A stretch of DNA of 5,289 nt from Undibacterium sp. (lineage in GTDB: Bacteria; Pseudomonadota; Gammaproteobacteria; Burkholderiales; Burkholderiaceae_D), in contig JAIELM010000238.1 of NCBI GenBank assembly GCA_019752975.1, positions 1-5,289 on the forward strand, written 5' to 3'. A model generated the notes under the pieces. The model ran no database searches, had not been told where the DNA came from, and worked only from the letters and a program-made list of their open reading frames with translations. Shown one piece after another: positions 1 to 5,289 of the stretch. The translations under genes were made by a program, and so were the position numbers. Position 1 is the first letter of the stretch; every line of letters begins with the position of its first letter.

Positions 1-1007
1 AAAAGGAATCCTACCTCGCTTCGTCCTACCCACGCTTATTGGGCACCGCACGGACACTGTATCGCCTCGCACAAGAAAAAACCAAACCGGATGCAGAGCG
101 CCGCGCCGGATTCCAAAATCGCGACCTGCCGCGCTTCAAAGCCAGTGTCGATGGTATCGAACGCAGCTACGATGAACAAGTCGATAAAGCTTTGGTCATG
201 AATAGCCTAGTTAAATACGCAGCGCAATCAGCAGCTGATCGCAATGCTAATTTTGACCATGCTGTCAATATCAAAGATGGCATGCGCAAAGACGAATTGA
301 AAGCCTTATTAGATCAACTCTACGCTGGCAGCCAATTAAGTGATAAAGCGACCCGAGCAACATGGTTAGACAAATCAGTTGAAGACTTCAAAGCCAGCAA
401 CGACAGCTTCATCAAGGCCGCCGTCGCCATGTATGAAGAAGGCATGAAACGCGAACTAGCCGACTTAGAAACCGCAGGCAACTCCCAACAAGCCTATGCC
501 ACCTACATGAAAGCCAAAATCGCCTATATGAAGAGCAAAGGACTGGCCGTCTATCCTGATGCCAACGGCACCTTGCGCGTCACCTTCGGTAAAGTCGCCA
601 GTCGTGATTTTGGCGCAGACGGTACTACCTGGACCGCCTTCACCACGGTCAAAGGGGTAGCAGCCAAAGCCACAGGCAAGGGCGAATTTAATGCGCCAGC
701 CAATCAGCTAGCGGCGATTAAAGCCAAAGACTTTGGTCATTACGTAGACCCAATTTTAAAAACAGTTCCTGTCAACTACCTAGCCACTCTAGACATCACT
801 GGCGGCAATTCTGGCTCTGCGGCCTTAAATGCTAAGGGTGAATTTATTGGCCTCGCCTTTGACGGCACCTTAGATTCGATCATCGCCGATTGGGACTACA
901 ACAAAGCCTCTAGTCGCTCTATCCAAGTTGACTTACGCTATATGTTATGGCAGATGAAACATGTGGACAAAGCGGATAATTTATTGAAGGAAATGGGAGC
1001 GGAGTAA
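1..1007 (+). CDS. S46 family dipeptidyl-peptidase (DPP7/DPP11-like), C-terminal part, 5' end outside window
   Basis: Periplasmic serine exopeptidase that would release dipeptides from the N-termini of peptides. The reading frame is open from base 3, with no stop before the window edge. It gives about 334 visible residues, roughly half of the usual S46 length of about 700. The TTG at 39 lies inside conserved sequence (LASSYPRLLGTARTLYRLAQ) and is not the start. The first two thirds of the fragment is Lys/Glu/Ala-rich and helical, matching the helical domain inserted in the chymotrypsin-like fold. The second beta-barrel follows, with the nucleophile motif TGGNSGSAALN (Ser codon 810-812) and then GEFIGLAFDG. 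The C-terminal DLRYMLWQMKHVDKADNLLKEMG is typical of the family. The catalytic His and Asp, and the signal peptide, would lie upstream of the window. The residue 18 after the Ser is Gly, as in DPP7; DPP11, specific for Asp/Glu, has Arg there. DPP7-like specificity is therefore favoured, as inference. A terminator follows the stop. Confidence 0.93.
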   Translation, partial: KESYLASSYPRLLGTARTLYRLAQEKTKPDAERRAGFQNRDLPRFKASVDGIERSYDEQVDKALVMNSLVKYAAQSAADRNANFDHAVNIKDGMRKDELKALLDQLYAGSQLSDKATRATWLDKSVEDFKASNDSFIKAAVAMYEEGMKRELADLETAGNSQQAYATYMKAKIAYMKSKGLAVYPDANGTLRVTFGKVASRDFGADGTTWTAFTTVKGVAAKATGKGEFNAPANQLAAIKAKDFGHYVDPILKTVPVNYLATLDITGGNSGSAALNAKGEFIGLAFDGTLDSIIADWDYNKASSRSIQVDLRYMLWQMKHVDKADNLLKEMGAE

Positions 1008-1025
1008 GCGCCCTCAAAGATAGCC

Positions 1026-1055
1026 AAAAACCACGCAATTTTTGCGTGGTTTTTT
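1026..1055 (+). terminator. Rho-independent terminator of the S46 peptidase gene
   Basis: A perfect 8-bp stem, CCACGCAA (1031-1038) with TTGCGTGG (1042-1049), closes a three-base TTT loop. It is followed by a six-T run (1050-1055). An A run on the 5' side (1026-1030) pairs with the T run and would let the hairpin work on the opposite strand too. It lies 18 bases after the peptidase stop codon and separates that gene from the glycosyltransferase. Confidence 0.93.
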
Positions 1056-1110
1056 AAGTATTTTAAAAAGCATTTTCATACAAAAATCACCCGCCGTATA
1101 TTGCCTGCGC

Positions 1111-1116
1111 TATAAT
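1111..1116 (+). promoter_or_regulatory. Candidate sigma-70 -10 box for the glycosyltransferase gene
   Basis: A perfect TATAAT stands 85 bases before the proposed TTG start and just downstream of the preceding terminator, where a new transcription unit would be expected to begin. The predicted transcript start is near 1123, giving a leader of roughly 80 bases. No convincing -35 hexamer is seen at 16-18 bases upstream (around 1088-1093, CACCCG), and there is no TGn extension. The promoter may be weak or need an activator. The gap between the terminator and the gene (1056-1201) holds nothing else recognisable, and no ATG. Confidence 0.5.
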
Positions 1117-1191
1117 TTCCGACCCTCGAAATCAAATTCAAATCTCGATTTTCCAGAACAATATCGACAGTTCTACAACATTACTACATTT

Positions 1192-1194
1192 AGG
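1192..1194 (+). promoter_or_regulatory. Weak ribosome binding site supporting the TTG start
   Basis: AGG stands 7 bases before the TTG at 1202. The match to the anti-Shine-Dalgarno sequence is only three bases, but the spacing is right. It is the only such site near the point where the conserved N-terminus (AVFTIVSLNY) must begin. The frame is open back to a stop at 1064-1066 and contains no ATG or GTG in that stretch. Confidence 0.4.
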
Positions 1195-1201
1195 CAAAGC
1201 T

Positions 1202-4200
1202 TTGACCACCTCATCCAAAACCGCAGTATTTACCATTGTTTCACTCAATTATGGTGCCTTTGCAAAAACCTTGATGCACTCATTGCAAGAAACGCATCCC
1301 GATTGGGATAGACATGTATTATTTGTCGATCGATGCACTGACCTCAACGCGATTAGTCATCCATTGTTCACTGCGACGATGATAGAAGCTCTGCCACTTC
1401 CTCGCATCAAAGAATTTTTATTCCGGTATGGCATCATGGAATTAAATACGGCGGCGAAGCCCTACATGTTTTCGCACTTACGCCGCTTGGGTTATGAGAA
1501 CATTGTGTACATAGACCCAGACATCTTGGTCGTCGATCGACTTAGCGACGTCGAAGCACTGCTAGGACAAGGCGCCACCGGCGTACTAACGCCACATTTA
1601 ACCGCACCACTTGAAGACGAACGTGTACCGAGCGAACTCGACATCATGCGCGCGGGTGCCTACAACCTTGGCTTCTTAGCGCTTGGATCAACGCCCCAAG
1701 CAGATCAATTCATCCAATGGTGGGAGAGAAAACTTGAGCACGGCGCGGTGTCAGATCCTGCAAAAGGACTATTCACGGATCAAAAATGGATAGACCTAGC
1801 ACCTGGCATGTTCGACGGCTTTGCCATTTTGCGCAATCCCGGCTACAACGTCGCCTACTGGAATCTACCTCATCGTTGCGTCACTCAACAGGGCGGAAAA
1901 TGGTTCGCGAACGACCAAGCTTTGCGTTTTTTCCACTTCAGCGGATTTGATCCAGTCAATCCCAAACCATTCTCCAAACATCAAGATCGCCTCACTTTAG
2001 AAACCATAGGCGACGCGAAAATATTGGCATTGGAATATGCGCGAAAAGTGATAGAAAATGGTTTATCCTCTTCGCGTAAAACGCCCTACGCATTCGGCCA
2101 ATTTTCGAATTGCGTCGGCATACCAAACGCGCTTCGAGTTTTGTACCGCGACGATACGAATGTACGTTTTCAGGCTGGAGAAAACCCTTTTGAAGCGGCA
2201 GACTATTTTATCCACGGGGAAGCTGGAGACCTTCCGGTCATTCTGCGAGCCGTTTGGATTGAGCATCTCCACCTACAACGTGCATTTCCCGACCCACTAG
2301 GCGCCCATCGCATCGCCTACTACCATTGGTTTGCCGACAAAGGCGCGATTGAAATTAACATTCCCGAAGCCTACGTACTACCTATCCGTGACGCCCTAAA
2401 AGTCGCTTTAGAAACTCAGCAAAAAAATATCGCTCACCCTATTCCTATCCACCAATTACCTAACTATAAACCGTCAATCTGGGCACGTGGTTTGGTGTTC
2501 ATGCACAAACGTGTCACAGGCGGTCAACTCGGGCATGCACGCCTTAGCCAATATCAGCAGATAAGCAACTTCGGTGATTTCCTACGTTTGGGTTATGCGC
2601 AATTTCTCGGATCAAAATGGGCAGAACGAATCGGCATGGGCAGCCGAGGTCACGCCAAATTCGACCCCCTACTGCTTAATCTTCCTTACAAGACCAGTGC
2701 AAGCAATCCCAGTGTGATTTTTCCTAGGCGTCAATCGCACAGCTTTTCCGGCATTTATATTGAAGAAAATCAACGTAGCCTATGGATGAGTAAGCAGGCA
2801 CGCTTCTTTGTTAAGCACGCCCCAAATAACAAACTCAAGATCCAATTGGGAGACTTTTCAAGCTTATTTGAAACCGCATTTGGCCAGTCAGGCTTAAAAC
2901 TTTCGGTAGGCTTCAACGAATTGCCACGTCAAACAATAGACATTACTGCGCAGACGTTCGAAGCAGAAGTCGACATTGAACATATGCCAAAACAATGGCC
3001 TGCCATCTTACATCTCACGCCTTCAGATTCCTTTATACCCAAAGAATTAGGCCTCAATGAAGACTCTCGCCAACTTTCCATTTTATTGAAATCTATCCAC
3101 CTCGGAGACCAAAAGATATTTGATGTAACTACCATCTCCGGCGCAGCAAAAAATAATTCTGAAGATATCAATATCGTCGCGGGCATCAACTTAATCGGCT
3201 ATGCACGCTCTGAACATGGTATCGGTCAATCACTACGGCAATTTGCCACCGCACTAGACGCGTCAAGGATTGATTACGAGGTCATAGAGTTCAACAAAAA
3301 TAATCTTAGCCGTACCCAAGACGGCACTCTAGAAGACAAATGTGTTGAAGACGGAAAGTATGGGATCAATATATTTCACATTAATGCCGATCAAATGGAA
3401 GAAGCGGCGTTGCACCTCCCTAGCCATTTATTCTCGCGTTACAACATTGGCTATTGGCATTGGGAATTACCTGACATGCTCGCTGAGCATTTGACGGGCT
3501 TTAACAATCTCAATGAAGTCTGGGTACCTACCTCATTTGTACAGGAGGCAGTAGCAAAAATGTCTCCGATTCCAGTCATCAAAATTCCGCATGCCATTCA
3601 CTTCGAGCCTTCCAATCATGCCGTTCGCAGTTACTTCGATTTACCAGAGTCAAAATTCTTATTTTTGGTAATGTATGATTTCTCATCCTACCAAGAACGC
3701 AAGAACCCAGATGCGAGCATACGCGCTTTTGAATTAGCTTTTAAAAATGCCTCTGACGAAGTGGGTCTTGTCATTAAAACGCAAAATTCCCAACATCATC
3801 AAGCCGATTTTCAAAAACTAAAGCAACGTTTAGCAAAATACTCCAATGTGATTTGGATAGACCGAACTTTGACACGACAAGAAGTCTACGACTTGCAAGC
3901 TGTGTGCGACTGCTATGTATCGCTACATCGCTCAGAGGGTTACGGACTAGGGCCTGCGGAATCCATGTTCTTAGGAAAACCTGTCATCGCCACTAATTGG
4001 TCAGGAAATACTGAATTCATGCATCAACATAATTCGCTACCGGTTGACTACCAACTCGTCAAAATTGAACGTGATGTAGGAGTCTATAAGGCTGGCAATA
4101 CGTGGGCTGAACCATCCGTCGATCACGCTGCAAAACTTATGCATCAAATCGTTAACGATACTGAATTGCGCAACAGGATAGGCAAGGCGGCGGCAAAAAC

Positions 4201-4297
4201 AATGCGCGACGAATATAGTCCGTCCACCATTGCAAAACGCATCCAACAACGATTGAATTTCATACAAAACGACATCATAGGTAAAACCAATATTTAA
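1202..4297 (+). CDS. Bifunctional glycosyltransferase: GT-A-like domain fused to GT4-type GT-B domain
   Basis: Predicted cytoplasmic 1031-residue enzyme with two glycosyltransferase modules, probably transferring two sugars in assembly of a surface glycan (inference; donor and acceptor unknown). The N-terminal module (about 7-285) begins FTIVSLNYGAFAKTLMHSL and carries YIDPDILVVDRL, with D105-P-D107 as the DXD metal and nucleotide-sugar site. It ends with H245-F-S-G248 and K255-P256, resembling a spread-out GT8 HxxGxxKP motif. A linker (about 295-400) contains FPDPLGAHR and YYHWFADKGA. Residues 410-490 look helical, and 505-640 look like a beta-sandwich. The C-terminal module (about 656-1021) is GT4-like, with GYARSEHGIGQSLR (666-679), ERKNP (832-836) and the EX7E motif E912-GYGLGPA-E920. 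No signal peptide or membrane helix is seen. The TTG start is chosen because it directly precedes the conserved N-terminus and no upstream ATG exists in frame. The next Met (residue 25) would delete the first strand. It has a candidate promoter upstream and no visible terminator after it. Confidence 0.93.
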   Translation: MTTSSKTAVFTIVSLNYGAFAKTLMHSLQETHPDWDRHVLFVDRCTDLNAISHPLFTATMIEALPLPRIKEFLFRYGIMELNTAAKPYMFSHLRRLGYENIVYIDPDILVVDRLSDVEALLGQGATGVLTPHLTAPLEDERVPSELDIMRAGAYNLGFLALGSTPQADQFIQWWERKLEHGAVSDPAKGLFTDQKWIDLAPGMFDGFAILRNPGYNVAYWNLPHRCVTQQGGKWFANDQALRFFHFSGFDPVNPKPFSKHQDRLTLETIGDAKILALEYARKVIENGLSSSRKTPYAFGQFSNCVGIPNALRVLYRDDTNVRFQAGENPFEAADYFIHGEAGDLPVILRAVWIEHLHLQRAFPDPLGAHRIAYYHWFADKGAIEINIPEAYVLPIRDALKVALETQQKNIAHPIPIHQLPNYKPSIWARGLVFMHKRVTGGQLGHARLSQYQQISNFGDFLRLGYAQFLGSKWAERIGMGSRGHAKFDPLLLNLPYKTSASNPSVIFPRRQSHSFSGIYIEENQRSLWMSKQARFFVKHAPNNKLKIQLGDFSSLFETAFGQSGLKLSVGFNELPRQTIDITAQTFEAEVDIEHMPKQWPAILHLTPSDSFIPKELGLNEDSRQLSILLKSIHLGDQKIFDVTTISGAAKNNSEDINIVAGINLIGYARSEHGIGQSLRQFATALDASRIDYEVIEFNKNNLSRTQDGTLEDKCVEDGKYGINIFHINADQMEEAALHLPSHLFSRYNIGYWHWELPDMLAEHLTGFNNLNEVWVPTSFVQEAVAKMSPIPVIKIPHAIHFEPSNHAVRSYFDLPESKFLFLVMYDFSSYQERKNPDASIRAFELAFKNASDEVGLVIKTQNSQHHQADFQKLKQRLAKYSNVIWIDRTLTRQEVYDLQAVCDCYVSLHRSEGYGLGPAESMFLGKPVIATNWSGNTEFMHQHNSLPVDYQLVKIERDVGVYKAGNTWAEPSVDHAAKLMHQIVNDTELRNRIGKAAAKTMRDEYSPSTIAKRIQQRLNFIQNDIIGKTNI

Positions 4298-4372
4298 CCA
4301 AGATTTTCCAGTAGTACGCGAGATAAATCGAGATTATCGTTATTATCATTGGACGAGCCGAAAAACCTGAAT

Positions 4373-4390
4373 CAACCGAAACAACCGAAA
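4373..4390 (+). repeat. Perfect 9-bp tandem duplication before the HExxH gene
   Basis: CAACCGAAA occurs twice in direct tandem (4373-4381 and 4382-4390), ending 7 bases before the ATG at 4398. A related CCGAAAAACC lies just upstream (around 4358-4367). The second copy supplies the purine stretch GAAAG that is the only possible, weak, ribosome binding site. It may be a slippage duplication with no function. The rest of the 4298-4397 gap is AT-rich, with an isolated TATTAT at 4341-4346 but no convincing promoter or terminator. Confidence 0.7.
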
Positions 4391-4397
4391 GACAGAC

Positions 4398-5072
4398 ATG
4401 CTTTGGATCCTCGGCTCCTGCTTTTTTTTCTGGTTGATTTTCCGCGAGCTGATTAGTCGCAAAATCGCCGCTCGCGGGTTCGATCATCCTGATCCTACGC
4501 CCATCTCCAAACTTTATCTCGCGATACTTTTAGCGATTGCTTTACTCTGCGCTTGGACGCCCTATCGTTACTGGCGTTTTGAGCGCTTCTTAACATCCAA
4601 AGCCAATTTACTTACCGCACCGCAGCGCACCACTGTGCACTGCAATACGGTGTTTGATACTTTTTTTGATCGTGAGTATTTCGCAGCTGGTCATGCTAAT
4701 TTTGAAACCGGAGAAATTGTCTTCCAACATCCCTGGTGTGGCACCTTAATGGATTACCTCAACCACCCCGAAAACGCAGACCCCAAAGAGCTTTTCAGTG
4801 TAGTCATGTTCGCCCACGAAAGCATGCACGTCCGAGGCGAACACGACGAGGCAAAAACAGAATGTCAGGCAGTACAAAGAAGCTATCGCACGGCAAAAAT
4901 ACTAGGCGTACCAGACCACATCGCCAAACAAAATGCCCTCAATTACTATCACAATTTTTACCTAAATCGAGGAAAAATGGGCCAAATGCAAGAGGCCTAT
5001 TTCTCAGAACAATGCGCCCCGGGCAAAGCCTTAGACGAACATTTGAGTGATTCTACTTGGGCCGTGGATTAG
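4398..5072 (+). CDS. Uncharacterised membrane-anchored protein with HExxH zinc-metallopeptidase signature
   Basis: 224-residue protein that I cannot assign to a named family. Two hydrophobic segments, about residues 2-17 and 39-56, flank a short loop rich in Arg/Lys (RELISRKIAAR). This suggests a hairpin anchor with the loop in the cytoplasm and the C-terminal domain outside the cytoplasmic membrane. That domain contains FAHESMHVRGEHDEAKTECQ, where H140-E141-xx-H144 is a classic zincin site and E155 (or E151) is a candidate third zinc ligand. Four Cys (82, 114, 156, 206) lie in it, one next to E155, compatible with disulfides in the periplasm. Proteolytic activity and substrate are inference. 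The ATG is chosen because the frame has a stop at 4368-4370 and no other start between. The ribosome binding site is poor. The gene lies 100 bases after the glycosyltransferase with no terminator between, so it may be read from the same transcript. It could also be a non-catalytic relative. Confidence 0.85.
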   Translation: MLWILGSCFFFWLIFRELISRKIAARGFDHPDPTPISKLYLAILLAIALLCAWTPYRYWRFERFLTSKANLLTAPQRTTVHCNTVFDTFFDREYFAAGHANFETGEIVFQHPWCGTLMDYLNHPENADPKELFSVVMFAHESMHVRGEHDEAKTECQAVQRSYRTAKILGVPDHIAKQNALNYYHNFYLNRGKMGQMQEAYFSEQCAPGKALDEHLSDSTWAVD

Positions 5073-5131
5073 CATAAAACGATTAACTTAATGAAAGTAA
5101 AGTACAAAGCCTCGGGCAGTGCAACATCGGT

Positions 5132-5137
5132 TAAAAT
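5132..5137 (+). promoter_or_regulatory. Candidate -10 box of the ffh promoter
   Basis: TAAAAT within GGTTAAAATACG matches the -10 consensus at five of six bases. It sits in the gap between the HExxH gene and ffh and would start transcription near 5144, giving a leader of about 98 bases. No good -35 hexamer is seen at the expected spacing (around 5109-5114, GCCTCG), so the call rests on the -10 match and its position. Confidence 0.4.
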
Positions 5138-5147
5138 ACGCCCCTTA

Positions 5148-5187
5148 CAGAAACTTAGTGAAACTTCGTGAAACTTCGTGAAATTTG
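5148..5187 (+). repeat. 10-bp direct tandem repeat, about four copies, in the ffh leader
   Basis: Unit GTGAAACTTC. The two central copies (5158-5167 and 5168-5177) are identical. The first (5148-5157, CAGAAACTTA) matches at 7 of 10 bases and the last (5178-5187, GTGAAATTTG) at 8 of 10. Successive units create TTC-GT-GAA half-site pairs, an arrangement a dimeric regulator could read on one face of the helix, since the period is close to one helical turn. The array begins just after the predicted transcript start, so it would lie in the 5' untranslated RNA. Function is unknown. Confidence 0.8.
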
Positions 5188-5212
5188 GCATCAAACTGCA
5201 TAGCGCCAAATT
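5182..5212 (+). repeat. Inverted repeat (8-bp arms, 15-base loop) upstream of ffh
   Basis: AATTTGGC (5182-5189) is perfectly complementary to GCCAAATT (5205-5212). The left arm overlaps the last copy of the 10-bp repeat. No T run follows, so it is not an intrinsic terminator. It ends 29 bases before the ffh start codon and could be an operator or a leader hairpin. Confidence 0.55.
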
Positions 5213-5229
5213 ACATAGGCATTTTTAAT

Positions 5230-5234
5230 AAAGG
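5230..5234 (+). promoter_or_regulatory. Ribosome binding site of ffh
   Basis: AAAGG lies 7 bases before the ATG at 5242, the expected spacing. It fixes the ffh start in agreement with the conserved protein N-terminus. Confidence 0.75.
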
Positions 5235-5241
5235 TCAGTCC

Positions 5242-5289
5242 ATGTTAGACAATCTCACCCAACGTCTCGCCAAGGTCGTTAAAACCATG
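5242..5289 (+). CDS. ffh: Signal recognition particle protein Ffh, first 16 codons, 3' end outside window
   Basis: The visible peptide MLDNLTQRLAKVVKTM matches the start of the N domain of Ffh, the SRP54-type GTPase. Ffh binds 4.5S RNA, captures signal sequences of nascent membrane proteins at the ribosome and delivers them to FtsY at the membrane. Conserved features are the opening MxDNLTQRL and the amphipathic helix that follows. The GTPase and methionine-rich domains lie beyond the window. A good ribosome binding site precedes the ATG. The gene has its own leader with a candidate -10 box, a 10-bp repeat array and an inverted repeat, and no terminator separates it clearly from the HExxH gene. 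The assignment rests on 16 residues but the match is distinctive. Confidence 0.85.
   Translation, partial: MLDNLTQRLAKVVKTM

Noticed and set aside
1042..1311. Open frame of 89 codons covering the gap after the peptidase and the start of the glycosyltransferase.
   Set aside because: It begins inside the terminator hairpin, has no ATG start, overlaps the conserved glycosyltransferase N-terminus in another frame, and its translation resembles no protein family.
2058..2300. Overlapping open frames on both strands within the glycosyltransferase gene.
   Set aside because: The glycosyltransferase frame is continuous and recognisable through this region. The overlapping frames are composition shadows without family-like sequence.
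2929..3189. Antisense open frame of 86 codons inside the glycosyltransferase.
   Set aside because: It is wholly opposite coding sequence, with no promoter or ribosome binding site noticed and no recognisable motif.
4322..4338. Short imperfect inverted repeat (GATAA / TTATC) after the glycosyltransferase stop.
   Set aside because: The stem has five AT-rich pairs and no T run follows, so it does not support a terminator.
4275..4487. Antisense open frame of 70 codons across the gap between the glycosyltransferase and the HExxH gene.
   Set aside because: It overlaps both real genes, has no recognisable protein sequence, and the opposite frame of the HExxH gene explains its openness.
4736..5050. 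Lys/Arg-rich 104-codon frame inside the HExxH gene.
   Set aside because: It is a shifted frame of the zincin-like coding sequence. The Arg/Lys/Pro richness is a by-product of the codons for the HExxH region.
5082..5092. Small palindrome ATTAA-C-TTAAT after the HExxH gene.
   Set aside because: It is short, AT-only in both arms and likely by chance in AT-rich spacer. No T run makes it a terminator.
5148..5187. Possible CRISPR or plasmid-type iteron origin.
   Set aside because: The 10-bp units are directly abutting, without spacers, too few and too short. No replication or cas gene is near, and the site lies in the leader of a chromosomal housekeeping gene.

Overview
The window reads as chromosomal DNA of moderate GC from a Gram-negative bacterium, most likely a betaproteobacterium of the Burkholderiales (Oxalobacteraceae-like). 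The evidence is the beginning of ffh at the right edge (MLDNLTQRLAKVVKTM, close to betaproteobacterial Ffh N-termini) and an S46 dipeptidyl-peptidase at the left edge, a family found in such bacteria as well as in Bacteroidetes and Xanthomonadales. The genus is inference. All four supported genes lie on the + strand.

Layout. 1-1007: C-terminal half of an S46 serine dipeptidyl-peptidase, with its catalytic Ser visible, cut by the window edge. 1026-1055: a strong rho-independent terminator. 1056-1201: a gap with a perfect TATAAT box and no ATG. 1202-4297: a 1031-residue two-headed glycosyltransferase that starts at TTG. It has a GT-A-like domain with a DPD motif, a helical and beta-rich middle, and a GT4-like GT-B domain with an EX7E motif. 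4298-4397: a 100-base gap with a perfect 9-bp tandem duplication beside the next start codon. 4398-5072: a 224-residue membrane-anchored protein with an HExxH zinc-protease signature, not assignable to a named family by eye. 5073-5241: the ffh leader region, with a candidate -10 box, about four copies of a 10-bp repeat, and an 8-bp inverted repeat. 5242-5289: the first 16 codons of ffh.

How the genes work together. They do not form an obvious pathway. The peptidase is closed off by its own terminator. The glycosyltransferase appears to start a new transcription unit and could read through into the HExxH gene, since no terminator is visible between them. ffh has its own leader. The glycosyltransferase probably adds two sugars to a surface polysaccharide or other glycan, but no other polysaccharide genes are visible here, so its substrate is unknown.

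No clear mobile element, CRISPR array, tRNA or rRNA was seen. The items most worth a second look are the fused glycosyltransferase with its unassigned middle module, the small HExxH membrane protein, and the repeat-bearing leader of ffh. None of these is strong evidence for a new multi-gene system.
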